Part shown: positions 1 through 7,129 of the stretch, piece after piece
How positions within the stretch are numbered: position 1 is the stretch's first letter
How the letters are laid out: every line of letters begins with the position of its first letter
Origin: a virus
Virus record (IMG/VR): IMGVR_UViG_3300021963_000753
Span: 1-21,511 of that record
Strand: one strand, 5' to 3'
DNA length: 21,511 nt
Made by a program: the position numbers and the translations under genes
The notes under the pieces: generated by a model
What the model saw: the letters and a program-made list of their open reading frames with translations, nothing else
What the model was told of the DNA's origin: nothing
The model's database searches: none

Positions 1-6
1 AACTGA

Positions 7-22
7 ATATTTATACACATAA
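7..22 (+). promoter_or_regulatory. Putative late promoter motif, copy 1
   Basis: The core ATATTTATA is followed by CACATAA, and 18 bases separate the core from the ATG of the membrane protein gene. This is one of seven copies, all on the + strand and all upstream of the first gene of a block. Promoter function is inferred from position and recurrence; the core resembles the T4 late element TATAAATA only when read on the opposite strand. Confidence 0.55.
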
Positions 23-33
23 AAACTAGTCTT

Positions 34-684
34 ATGAAAAAATTTGTTAATTTTAAAAATATTGCCATAGCAGCTTTGGTAATTTACATCCTTTTACAAT
101 GGTTTAACCCAGGTGGAGTTATGCCAGGTGGAAGAACTATCCGTATTGAGGGTAAAAAATATGAAGTAATTAAGCACGAAATCGATACTGTTGATATTGT
201 TAAAACAAAGGTAGTAACTAAAAAAGGAGATGACATTTATCACGAAACAATCGTTGAAAAAGAAGTTCTAATTCCAGCGGTAATTGATACAGCTGCATTA
301 CTTAAAGATTATTATTCAAAAGTATTATATAAGGATGTATTAGTACTGCCTGATTCATTAGGAACTGTGGCTGTAACTGATACAATCTCACAAAACAAAA
401 TCTTAGGTAGAACATTCAACGCAAGTGTTAAACAAAGAACTATCAAAGAAACTATGATTGTTAAAGAGCCTGCAAGAAATCAATTATATTATGGTTTGAA
501 TGCCGGATTTAACAAAGAAGATTATGTTTCAGCTGTTGGTGCTGGTTTGATTCTTAAAACTAAAAAAGATAAAATCTATAACTTAAACATTGGAGTAAAT
601 AATAGAACTGTTGATGGAACTAATGGTTCATTCTCACCTTATGTTGGATTTGGTACATATTGGAAAATTAAAGTAAAGAAATAA
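34..684 (+). CDS. Membrane-anchored protein with beta-rich C-terminus, spanin-like
   Basis: 216 residues. Residues 1-8 are basic, residues 9-23 form one hydrophobic segment ending in LLQWF, and no signal-peptidase or lipobox site is obvious, so the protein is probably an N-in inner-membrane anchor. Residues 40-145 are charged and probably periplasmic. Residues 150-216 alternate polar and hydrophobic positions with glycines (LYYGLNAGF, SPYVGFGTYW) and end in aromatic and basic residues, like strands of a small outer-membrane barrel. An inner-membrane anchor plus an outer-membrane-like end would suit a one-protein spanin that joins the two membranes at lysis; similar small proteins occur in phages of Bacteroidota. 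No homology search was possible, so a virion or superinfection role remains open. It follows promoter motif copy 1 and ends one base before the next gene. Confidence 0.5.
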   Translation: MKKFVNFKNIAIAALVIYILLQWFNPGGVMPGGRTIRIEGKKYEVIKHEIDTVDIVKTKVVTKKGDDIYHETIVEKEVLIPAVIDTAALLKDYYSKVLYKDVLVLPDSLGTVAVTDTISQNKILGRTFNASVKQRTIKETMIVKEPARNQLYYGLNAGFNKEDYVSAVGAGLILKTKKDKIYNLNIGVNNRTVDGTNGSFSPYVGFGTYWKIKVKK

Positions 685-685
685 G

Positions 686-1000
686 ATGATAAAATTAATG
701 GGTATTGTAACCGGAAAACCTAAAGTAAACGAAGTAAAGGATACTACGCAAATTATAGAGAAGGTAGCTAAATTAACTGATAGAAACGACCATACTGGTG
801 CTGTAATCGAATTAGCAACATTTTTAAATAATACAAAGGCTCTTAAATTATTACAAGCAATTGAAACAATACATGACATTGAAGGTTCTATGCCATCCGA
901 AGTTTCTAAATATAGAAGTAGTATCTTAAAAGATTTGACAGATAAATTCAAATCAAAGTACGGAGATGATGCGGCTAAAGAATTAAATAAAGCGTTTTAA
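686..1000 (+). CDS. Small protein of unknown function
   Basis: 104 residues, not recognised. It appears soluble and mostly helical, with Lys and Asp/Glu throughout, no membrane segment and no cysteine. The start used is the first ATG, one base after the preceding stop; a second in-frame ATG four codons later (MGIVTGK) is also possible. It lies between the spanin-like gene and the putative capsid-targeted protein with one-base gaps on both sides, so it is probably co-translated with them. A virion-internal or assembly role is possible, but nothing in the sequence shows it. Confidence 0.7.
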   Translation: MIKLMGIVTGKPKVNEVKDTTQIIEKVAKLTDRNDHTGAVIELATFLNNTKALKLLQAIETIHDIEGSMPSEVSKYRSSILKDLTDKFKSKYGDDAAKELNKAF

Positions 1001-1001
1001 T

Positions 1002-1034
1002 ATGATAAAGCTAAAAGATTTACTAAACGAAGGA
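1002..1034 (+). other. Putative prohead-protease targeting peptide and cleavage site
   Basis: Codes MIKLKDLLNE followed by G. T4 prohead protease sites have the form (L/I)xE before Ala, Gly or Ser, and targeting peptides of T4 internal proteins are about ten residues long; L8-N9-E10/G11 fits both. The protease gene is not in this window, so the assignment rests on the motif alone. Confidence 0.4.
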
Positions 1035-1739
1035 TTGTATCATGTAGGCTACAATAAAGGCAGAGGACAAGGTACGGGAGTTTTTAAAGATTCTTATTCA
1101 TCATATAAAGATGCTAAGAAAGCAGTAGAAAAGCTTGAAAAGGAAAGAGGTGGTTCATATAATATGGTTGCTTACTATGTAGCCGATAAAGATGGTAAAT
1201 TTGTAAGAGAATCGGTAAAAGAATCCGAACTTAAAGGATACCTAGCTGCAGATGTTGTGGATGATATTGTTAAATCAATTGGTTCAAAATTTGTAAGTGG
1301 ACAAATCAAAAACACACCTAATAGAAATTACATTTATCTCAAACTTACTGATATAAAGTTTGGAAATGATGTTGTAAAGATGTTAAAATCAAAATTTGGA
1401 ATTGATTCTAAAATAGATAAAACATTTGGTAACATACCATCCGTATCTTTTGCAAGTAAGAAAGTAGTTAGTGAAGCAAAAGCACCTTACGAAGTATATC
1501 ATAAATCATACACATCGGCAATTGAAGCAGCTAGAGAATATGCGGAAAAGAAAGGATTTGAAATAGATAATGATGATTCTTTTACAAAAATAGGAATGGG
1601 ACCTCGTAAACCATCGGAAGGTAAAACAAATAGATTTAGCATACAACTAACTAAAGATGGTAAGTTACAAAGAAAGCAACTTCATATCCAAGTATACGGT
1701 ATGAGGAATTCTTACGAACTAAACGCCTACATCGCATAA
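1002..1739 (+). CDS. Putative capsid-targeted internal protein with C-terminal conserved module
   Basis: 245 residues. The N-terminus MIKLKDLLNEG looks like the capsid-targeting peptide of T4 internal proteins: a short amphipathic leader ending in (L/I)xE, cut by the gp21-type prohead protease before a small residue. Here the cut would fall between E10 and G11. Residues 11-150 are basic and mixed alpha/beta. A break at VVSEAKAP (155-162) then leads into a separate module (163-245) with motifs GPRKPSEGKTNRFSI and LHIQVYGM; I believe similar ends occur on other phage proteins but cannot verify this here. It begins one base after the preceding stop (TAATATG). If targeted, it would be packaged in the head and delivered with the DNA. 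Function of the mature protein is unknown. Confidence 0.6.
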   Translation: MIKLKDLLNEGLYHVGYNKGRGQGTGVFKDSYSSYKDAKKAVEKLEKERGGSYNMVAYYVADKDGKFVRESVKESELKGYLAADVVDDIVKSIGSKFVSGQIKNTPNRNYIYLKLTDIKFGNDVVKMLKSKFGIDSKIDKTFGNIPSVSFASKKVVSEAKAPYEVYHKSYTSAIEAAREYAEKKGFEIDNDDSFTKIGMGPRKPSEGKTNRFSIQLTKDGKLQRKQLHIQVYGMRNSYELNAYIA

Positions 1740-1742
1740 TAA

Positions 1743-2558
1743 ATGAAACTTAAAGAGTGTATTATTGTATCTAAAGAAATAAATGATAAGTTCATTCTTG
1801 CTAAAAATAGAGATAGAGCTTACAACCCATCTTTGGAAATTGTACACACTATCATTGATGGTGTGGAAGTTGCATATCTACACGATTTAACAACCGATTG
1901 GAGTGAAGGTTTAAATGAAAATGGTATAGGCGTTGTAAACTCAGCACTATTGGTAGGGCACGATGAAGCAGAACATAAAATTGTAAAGAAAGGTGGAAAA
2001 CCTGGACCTGATGGTGATAAAATGAGAAATATCATCAAACAACCTACTTTAATGAAGGCGGTAAGAGCAGCATTACAGTATAAAGGTAAGAGTGGATTAT
2101 CTTTAAAAGGACATACGTTTGTATCATCACCCAAACATTTGATAAGTATTGAAACTACATCAAAGCATAAGCCTGATGTTAAACTACAAAACTCCGAATC
2201 ACCGGTTGTTCGTACCAACCACGGACACATGTTTACTGATGCGGGATATACACATGGTGAAAAGTATCTATCATCAAAATTAAGAAAAATATCAGCAGAA
2301 AAATCGGTTGATAAAGTAGAAGATTGGAAAGGAATAGCACAAGCTATGAGAAAGGAATACTTTCCAAATAAACCTATGTTAAATATGAAAAGGGACACTA
2401 AAGAGATGTCTACTTCTTCACAAACGGTAATGAATCTGACAGACCGTATATTACAAATTACTTATTTTAAGAATAAAGTAAACGAATTCAAGGGTATTAA
2501 TCGACAACTACCTGAAGGATACCAACCTAAGATTACAATTGAAGTAATCCCAGTTTAA
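1743..2558 (+). CDS. Ntn-hydrolase, C45/penicillin V acylase-like amidohydrolase
   Basis: 271 residues. After a five-residue leader (MKLKE) comes Cys6, which would become the N-terminal nucleophile by self-cleavage. The following block CIIVSKEI and then LAKNRDRAY matches the family pattern of a strand from the nucleophile to a (G/A)RNxDW-like motif; Lys21 stands where most members have Arg, and Asp24 is kept. Further family-like landmarks are GLNENGIGVVNSA (56-68), FVSSPKHLISIET (126-138), TNHGH (158-162) and a late strand STSSQTVMNLTDRI (223-236). Members of this superfamily hydrolyse linear amide bonds (penicillin V, bile salts, acyl-homoserine lactones, N-acyl ethanolamines) or transfer acyl groups. 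No signal peptide is seen, so it would act in the cytoplasm, at lysis or inside the virion. The substrate is unknown. It is the last gene of the first block. Confidence 0.7.
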   Translation: MKLKECIIVSKEINDKFILAKNRDRAYNPSLEIVHTIIDGVEVAYLHDLTTDWSEGLNENGIGVVNSALLVGHDEAEHKIVKKGGKPGPDGDKMRNIIKQPTLMKAVRAALQYKGKSGLSLKGHTFVSSPKHLISIETTSKHKPDVKLQNSESPVVRTNHGHMFTDAGYTHGEKYLSSKLRKISAEKSVDKVEDWKGIAQAMRKEYFPNKPMLNMKRDTKEMSTSSQTVMNLTDRILQITYFKNKVNEFKGINRQLPEGYQPKITIEVIPV

Positions 2559-2579
2559 TTTCAACATTTTAATAGAATC

Positions 2580-2595
2580 ATATTTATATACATAC
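2580..2595 (+). promoter_or_regulatory. Putative late promoter motif, copy 2
   Basis: Core ATATTTATA followed by TACATAC, 26 bases between core and ATG. It lies in the 56-base gap after the Ntn-hydrolase gene and before the spike block; nothing else is seen in that gap. Confidence 0.55.
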
Positions 2596-2614
2596 AAAAT
2601 GTAAATATATCAAT

Positions 2615-3007
2615 ATGTCAACAGAATTCGAATTATTTAAAGGAAAGAATCTAAGTTCTCTTTTCGAAGACATCTATAACAACCAAACTTCAAAGAAGGC
2701 GAAGATAAGTAGTTTAATAGAAGAACTTAAAAAGATGATTAAGCATGCAGGAGATGTGGCAAGCGTAGGACCTATCCTATCCTCACTAATTGATAGTTCT
2801 GTAAAGAACGATGACCAATTGGTTAAACTTGCAACAATTGCAACTAAAATTATAGCATCCGAAAAGAAAACGGAAGGACAAGATGGATTCCTAACTGAAT
2901 TTGAAAAAAATCAACTACTCAGAGAATTAGAAGAAACTAAGCAAGAGGTAGAAAGGGTAGATGATTTGGAGTTTGAATTAGAAGATTTAAAAAAGAAAAT
3001 GAAATAA
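2615..3007 (+). CDS. Small acidic helical protein, unknown, precedes spike gene
   Basis: 130 residues, not recognised by function. Predicted mostly helical: residues 1-20 hold FELFKGKNLSSLFEDIY, 28-95 appear to be a helical bundle with repeated hydrophobic spacing, and residues 100-130 form a highly charged coiled coil (LLRELEETKQEVERVDDLE). No membrane segment and no cysteine. It opens the second block after a promoter motif and ends one base before the spike gene (TAATATG), so it is probably made together with the spike and the two peptidases. A chaperone or baseplate-hub accessory role is possible from position only. Confidence 0.7.
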   Translation: MSTEFELFKGKNLSSLFEDIYNNQTSKKAKISSLIEELKKMIKHAGDVASVGPILSSLIDSSVKNDDQLVKLATIATKIIASEKKTEGQDGFLTEFEKNQLLRELEETKQEVERVDDLEFELEDLKKKMK

Positions 3008-3008
3008 T

Positions 3009-4256
3009 ATGGCTTTCGATAATTCACAAAGTTCTGTCAGTTCAGTACAAACTCCCGGTACCAAACAACCAATGGGGTTTGGAATTGTATATTCCGTTAT
3101 TTTGGATGAAAATCATCCGTATTTAAAAGCAAGTGTTGGTGAGAGGCAGATAGAAAAGCAAGGAGAGGCAGCCTATATGGGCGCAATACAATATAGAATT
3201 ACAGGACAACCAAGTACAGACGATGCATCATTGCCTGTAGCGTTTCCCTATGATAAAAATTTTAAAACAATACCATTAGTAAACGAATCGGTTGAAATAC
3301 TTCAAAATAATGGTGTATCATATTATAGAAGAATTGGTTTGGAAAAAACACCAAACATAGATAGTAAAAAAACATTAATATCGGAAACATTCCCACCAGA
3401 ACAACAAATTGATGATGTAAAGAAAAATTATAAGACGGTTCAGCAAACAGGAACCACAATGAGTAATGTTAATGAATCATCTAAATATGATAAGTTTGGT
3501 GAATATTTTCAAGAAGAACCTGGAGTACATAAATTAAAATTATATGAGGGAGATAGTTTGATAGAAACTAGATTTGGACAATCCCTTAGATTTTCTGGAT
3601 TTAATAATTCCGAAAAAGTATTTTCACCAACAATTATATTAAGAAATAATGAAAATGCAGAATCTAAAAAGAAATTAATAAAACTACCAACCGAAGAAGA
3701 TATAAATAGAGATGGTAGTGTAATTGTTTTAGGTTCTAATCAGTATCAATTACCATTTCAACCTGGCACAGTATCGGATAAAGGTTCATCTGATTTTGAA
3801 ACAAAACCAAACACATTTAAAGCATACCCATCAAAATTAATAGGAGACCAAATTTTAATAAATTCTGGCAGAGTTATAATATCTGCAAAAAATGCTGAAA
3901 TGATATTCTATTCAAAAAAGAATTATGGATTTATTTCAGATGGTGCTATGTCAATTGATAATAAATTGGGTATCGATGTTACTGTTGGGGATAATATAAA
4001 TGTAACGGCAACGGATAGGGATATAAATTTTAATACGGGAAATGGTAAAATAAATTTAGGTAATACTAAATTAGAACCATTGGTTAAGGGTGATAGTTGG
4101 GTTTCATTAATGGAAGAATTAATAGATGCCATAGTGGCACAACAATTCTTAACACCATCAGGACCATCAGCAACAGGACCTGTAAATAAGCCAACATTCA
4201 ATACTATAAAATCAAAATTAAAATCAGTATTGAGTGAGTTAAATAAAACATCTTAA
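3009..4256 (+). CDS. Baseplate central spike protein, gp5/gpV-like
   Basis: 415 residues. Residues about 20-105 (GFGIVYSVILDENHPYLK to LVNESVEIL) look like the OB-fold at the head of gp5/gpV spikes that docks onto the hub. Residues about 275-355 are short repeating strands (QILINSGRVIIS, AEMIFYSKK, INVTATDRDINFNTGNGKI), consistent with a trimeric beta-helix or prism. They are followed by LGNTKLEPLVKGDSWV, a pattern common near the end of such spikes, and a helical tail. T4 gp5 is 575 residues and carries a lysozyme between these parts; here no lysozyme domain is present, and two peptidases are encoded just downstream instead. No PAAR tip is seen. The protein would pierce the outer membrane as the sheath contracts. 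Confidence 0.75.
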   Translation: MAFDNSQSSVSSVQTPGTKQPMGFGIVYSVILDENHPYLKASVGERQIEKQGEAAYMGAIQYRITGQPSTDDASLPVAFPYDKNFKTIPLVNESVEILQNNGVSYYRRIGLEKTPNIDSKKTLISETFPPEQQIDDVKKNYKTVQQTGTTMSNVNESSKYDKFGEYFQEEPGVHKLKLYEGDSLIETRFGQSLRFSGFNNSEKVFSPTIILRNNENAESKKKLIKLPTEEDINRDGSVIVLGSNQYQLPFQPGTVSDKGSSDFETKPNTFKAYPSKLIGDQILINSGRVIISAKNAEMIFYSKKNYGFISDGAMSIDNKLGIDVTVGDNINVTATDRDINFNTGNGKINLGNTKLEPLVKGDSWVSLMEELIDAIVAQQFLTPSGPSATGPVNKPTFNTIKSKLKSVLSELNKTS

Positions 4257-4258
4257 AA

Positions 4259-5536
4259 ATGTCTTGGGATATATTCAAACAAAATATATTAAACGTTGTA
4301 ACAAACCCAGAATCTATAAATTCAACCGATAGTGTTGCTGATTTATATGCAAAAGAATATGATGCAGCTATAAAAAGAGGTAGTGATAATTTATTTCAAT
4401 CTAAAATGAAAGTTGGAAATGTTGAAATTTTAAAATTATTTATCAAATCCGCTTTAGATACGGGAGTATCTCAAAAAGAACCATACGATTTAGTTGGTGA
4501 AATGGGAAAGGGAGTTTTAGCGTATTGGGCAGGTGCACAATTAGACCCATCATCCGTACCATCACCACCAACAACACCACCTGCTACTGGAGCGGTTCAA
4601 AATATTCAAATTGTAACTATTACATGTACCAATAGCGGTCAATGGCAACAACCAACTTTAGGGGGTGGTAGTGAGCCTGATTTAAGAGAAGGTGAAACGG
4701 AAAACGATGATATGCCTGATACTGAACTTGGTGAAACTCAAGAAATATTAGGAGAAGTTCCGGAAGATGAGGAGGTTAGTGAACCACAAGAAGTAGTAGA
4801 AGAAGAATCATCATTTTTTAATTCACAGGCCGAAGAAGTTGAAATTAGTGGAGTAGACCCAATAGATGACCCTCAAGTAGTACCACCACAACCTGCACCA
4901 ATTCCAATTGATACTTCTACTCCCGTTGATTTGCAAAATCCAACAGACCCAAACAATGCACCTATTGCTGATGTAAATAGTCCAAGAATAACAACAAATG
5001 TAGGAAAAACAGCACCACCACCTCCACCTGGTTTAGCAAGTTTTGGAAATGGTAAAATACCAAAAGATAAATTAGGAAGTATAGATGCATCTTATGGTGG
5101 TGGTATATTGCACATCGAAGCTGCTAAAATGTATAACAAACTGATAGCACAAGCCAAAAGAGAAGGAGTTAAGTGGAGAGTATCATCTACATATAGAGAT
5201 TATGCCGGACAAGTAGCGTGTTTTGAAAAATATGGGTCTGGTAGCGCAGCTAAACCAGGGTTTTCTCCACATGGGTGGGGATTATCTTTAGATTTTGGAG
5301 AAATTGCAGGTATGCAGCAAGCTAGAGCTTCTGCATTAGGTGTTGGTAGGGCAACACCATCTCCTGCTAGATATACAAGAGAAAACTCAAAAATTTATCA
5401 ATGGCTAGCAATAAATGGACCTAAATATGGTTGGTATAACCCATATAGATTAGGTGATGGGGCTGGTATGGATGAGGCTTGGCATTGGGAATATTGGGGA
5501 TTTTATACATTAACAAAAGAGCAAAGACAAGCGTAA
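4259..5536 (+). CDS. Baseplate-associated M15 zinc peptidase (VanY-like D,D-carboxypeptidase type)
   Basis: 425 residues. Residues 1-95 form a helical domain starting MSWDIFKQNIL and ending near YWAGAQLDP. Residues 100-275 are a long acidic then proline-rich linker. Residues about 275-420 are a peptidase M15 domain: SSTYR (309-313), H338 and D345 in HGWGLSLD, and E406 with H409 in EAWHWEYW. The zinc ligands H338, D345 and H409 and the general base E406 are therefore all present. M15 enzymes cut peptide cross-bridges or stem peptides of peptidoglycan. The position directly after the spike suggests tail-borne wall digestion during entry rather than lysis, but an endolysin role cannot be excluded. 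Part of the linker is shared with the next gene. There is a two-base gap after the spike stop and no Shine-Dalgarno motif. Confidence 0.85.
   Translation: MSWDIFKQNILNVVTNPESINSTDSVADLYAKEYDAAIKRGSDNLFQSKMKVGNVEILKLFIKSALDTGVSQKEPYDLVGEMGKGVLAYWAGAQLDPSSVPSPPTTPPATGAVQNIQIVTITCTNSGQWQQPTLGGGSEPDLREGETENDDMPDTELGETQEILGEVPEDEEVSEPQEVVEEESSFFNSQAEEVEISGVDPIDDPQVVPPQPAPIPIDTSTPVDLQNPTDPNNAPIADVNSPRITTNVGKTAPPPPPGLASFGNGKIPKDKLGSIDASYGGGILHIEAAKMYNKLIAQAKREGVKWRVSSTYRDYAGQVACFEKYGSGSAAKPGFSPHGWGLSLDFGEIAGMQQARASALGVGRATPSPARYTRENSKIYQWLAINGPKYGWYNPYRLGDGAGMDEAWHWEYWGFYTLTKEQRQA
4799..4906 (+). repeat. Linker block shared with the next peptidase, copy A
   Basis: Codes residues 181-216: EEESSFF, 12 variable residues, then DPIDDPQVVPPQPAPIP. 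The same arrangement occurs in the neighbouring peptidase although the catalytic domains belong to different M15 subgroups. It may be a docking peptide or assembly signal. Confidence 0.75.
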
Positions 5537-5537
5537 T

Positions 5538-6566
5538 ATGAGTGCTATACAACCAACCAAAAATCATAAATTAATAATCGATGAGTTCATACGATATGCT
5601 CAGCAACATTTAAGTACAGTTAGTGGTATTGTGGCTACTATATCTACATATCCTCCATTAAACACTCCTGGACCCGGAATAGCAAATTGGTCTGGATATA
5701 GTGTACAACCTGCAAATTTATCAGGACTAACATCAGAGGATTTTGAAGAAGCAGAAGCAATTGAGCGTGACATTAACGAAGAATATCCCGCAAATCAGCA
5801 ATTATATGAGGAGCAATTTGAAAGTGAAGAAGCTGCTATGGAAAATAATAGTGATGTTACCGAAGAATCGGCATTTTTCCGCGTAAACCAATATAATAAT
5901 GAAAAAGAATTCGGTTTAGACCCGATAACTGACCCACAAATAATACAACCGCAACCAGCACCAATTCCATTAGAACCAACACCAACTGGAGATTTACCGG
6001 AAAGAACAATAACAGGGCCTGTTGGTAGAGGAGATGAGGCGTTATTTAGAAAATGTGGTAATGGAGTATGGCCGGCATTAGGTACTGCTCCTAGTTTCCA
6101 AGTAAGTTCTACACAACCAGGCAAATGTACAAGATATTGGTATAAAGTAAATACAGAATATATGACAAAAAATTGTACACAAATAATGTTTCCAACTTCG
6201 AGTGGAGATAAAAAAATAACTGTACATAAAGATTTAGCGGCTATTGTTAAACCGGCAATTGTAAAGATAAAAGCATTGGGTTTGCAAAAATATATTGAAA
6301 ATTGTGGTGGTGGTTTAGCAGTAAGAAACGTAACTTGTGGAAGCAGATTATCAAATCATAGTTGGGGAACTGCTATTGATATGAATACTACAAAATATCC
6401 GTATGGGTATAAATTTAAGCCAGATGGGATTTATGCTGGTAATGCAAAGATAAGAGATTTGAATGAGTTTGATAGAGGATTTCAACAAGTAGCAGCTATA
6501 TTTAAATCGCAAGGAATGACATGGTTAAGTAATAATGACCCAATGCACGTTTCAATATATGAGTAA
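5538..6566 (+). CDS. Second baseplate-associated M15 zinc peptidase (L-Ala-D-Glu endopeptidase type)
   Basis: 342 residues. The N-terminal region (1-65) has a helix (HKLIIDEFIRYAQQ) and a GPGIANWSGYSVQP stretch that faintly resembles the end of the N-terminal domain of the preceding peptidase. An acidic region and the shared linker block (109-144) follow. The C-terminal 190 residues hold the catalytic domain: CGSRLSNHSWGTAIDMN with H274 and D281, and NNDPMHVSI with D334 and H337. This H-D ... DxxH layout matches the T5 endolysin/M15C-M15_4 type, in which Asp rather than Glu acts as base. Five cysteines lie in residues 170-268. It would cut peptidoglycan stem peptides, complementing the preceding enzyme. 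It starts one base after the preceding stop (TAATATG) and ends the second block. Confidence 0.85.
   Translation: MSAIQPTKNHKLIIDEFIRYAQQHLSTVSGIVATISTYPPLNTPGPGIANWSGYSVQPANLSGLTSEDFEEAEAIERDINEEYPANQQLYEEQFESEEAAMENNSDVTEESAFFRVNQYNNEKEFGLDPITDPQIIQPQPAPIPLEPTPTGDLPERTITGPVGRGDEALFRKCGNGVWPALGTAPSFQVSSTQPGKCTRYWYKVNTEYMTKNCTQIMFPTSSGDKKITVHKDLAAIVKPAIVKIKALGLQKYIENCGGGLAVRNVTCGSRLSNHSWGTAIDMNTTKYPYGYKFKPDGIYAGNAKIRDLNEFDRGFQQVAAIFKSQGMTWLSNNDPMHVSIYE
5862..5969 (+). repeat. Linker block shared with the preceding peptidase, copy B
   Basis: Codes residues 109-144: EESAFF, 13 variable residues, then DPITDPQIIQPQPAPIP. Twelve of the last 17 positions match copy A, with a one-residue difference in spacing. 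Confidence 0.75.
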
Positions 6567-6599
6567 CAATCATAATAATTCCCAAAAATAACAATTCAA

Positions 6600-6615
6600 A
6601 TATTTATAAACATAA
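6600..6615 (+). promoter_or_regulatory. Putative late promoter motif, copy 3
   Basis: Core ATATTTATA followed by AACATAA, 20 bases between core and ATG. It lies in the 62-base gap that ends the peptidase block. AAGGAAG, 3 bases before the ATG at 6629, is the closest thing to a Shine-Dalgarno site in the window. Confidence 0.55.
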
Positions 6616-6628
6616 CAAATAAGGAAGT

Positions 6629-7129
6629 ATGAATACTGATAAACTATTAAAAGCCATACAAATCCTAATAAAAGAGGAATTGAAAGAACAATTACCGGCA
6701 TTAATTAAGGAAACTGTAAGGACTGAAATGAAAAAAATGATAGCAGAAGGAAAACAACCTGCTAAACCAAAAAGTACTGGATTATCTATGGCCAAGGCTA
6801 TGATGGAAGATGAAACTTTGGTAGAATCTATTGAAAATAAAATAATAGGAGGAAAGCAATTTAGTAAAAACCCAATGATTAATCAAATTCTAAATGAAAC
6901 AGCAATGGCACCTACAACTGGTGATGGTGGATTCAGAACAATGAATTTTGGACAAGGTGATATGGGTTCAATCGTAGGTAGAACGGCAATAGCTGAAAAA
7001 ATGGGTTATGGTGATTTAGCAAAAGGACCTTCACCAACTGGTTTAGGTGTAAACACTGGAGTGCCTGAATTAGATAAAGCATTGAATAGAGATTATTCTG
7101 AACTTGTAAAAAGATTTAATAAAAAGTAA
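6629..7129 (+). CDS. Small protein preceding gp25, unknown
   Basis: 166 residues, function not recognised. Residues 1-40 are a charged amphipathic helix (KLLKAIQILIKEELKEQL, then TVRTEMKKMI). A basic Lys/Pro linker follows (EGKQPAKPKS), and the rest is glycine-rich and low in predicted structure (NPMINQILNETAMAP, TGDGGFRTMNFGQGD). The final A of its TAA stop is the first base of the gp25 ATG (TAATG), so translation is probably coupled to gp25. This suggests a baseplate or tail-assembly partner needed in similar amounts, for example a wedge accessory protein. Confidence 0.75.
   Translation: MNTDKLLKAIQILIKEELKEQLPALIKETVRTEMKKMIAEGKQPAKPKSTGLSMAKAMMEDETLVESIENKIIGGKQFSKNPMINQILNETAMAPTTGDGGFRTMNFGQGDMGSIVGRTAIAEKMGYGDLAKGPSPTGLGVNTGVPELDKALNRDYSELVKRFNKK

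Noticed and set aside
1820-2398. Open frame on the minus strand across the Ntn-hydrolase gene, 192 codons
   Set aside because: It lies wholly inside a well-supported + strand gene, has cysteine- and phenylalanine-rich composition typical of an antisense shadow, and no start context or partner gene.
4799-5969. The repeated linker as evidence of a recent gene duplication of the two peptidases
   Set aside because: The catalytic domains differ in motif type and flanking sequence, so recent duplication of whole genes is unlikely; sharing of the linker alone fits better.
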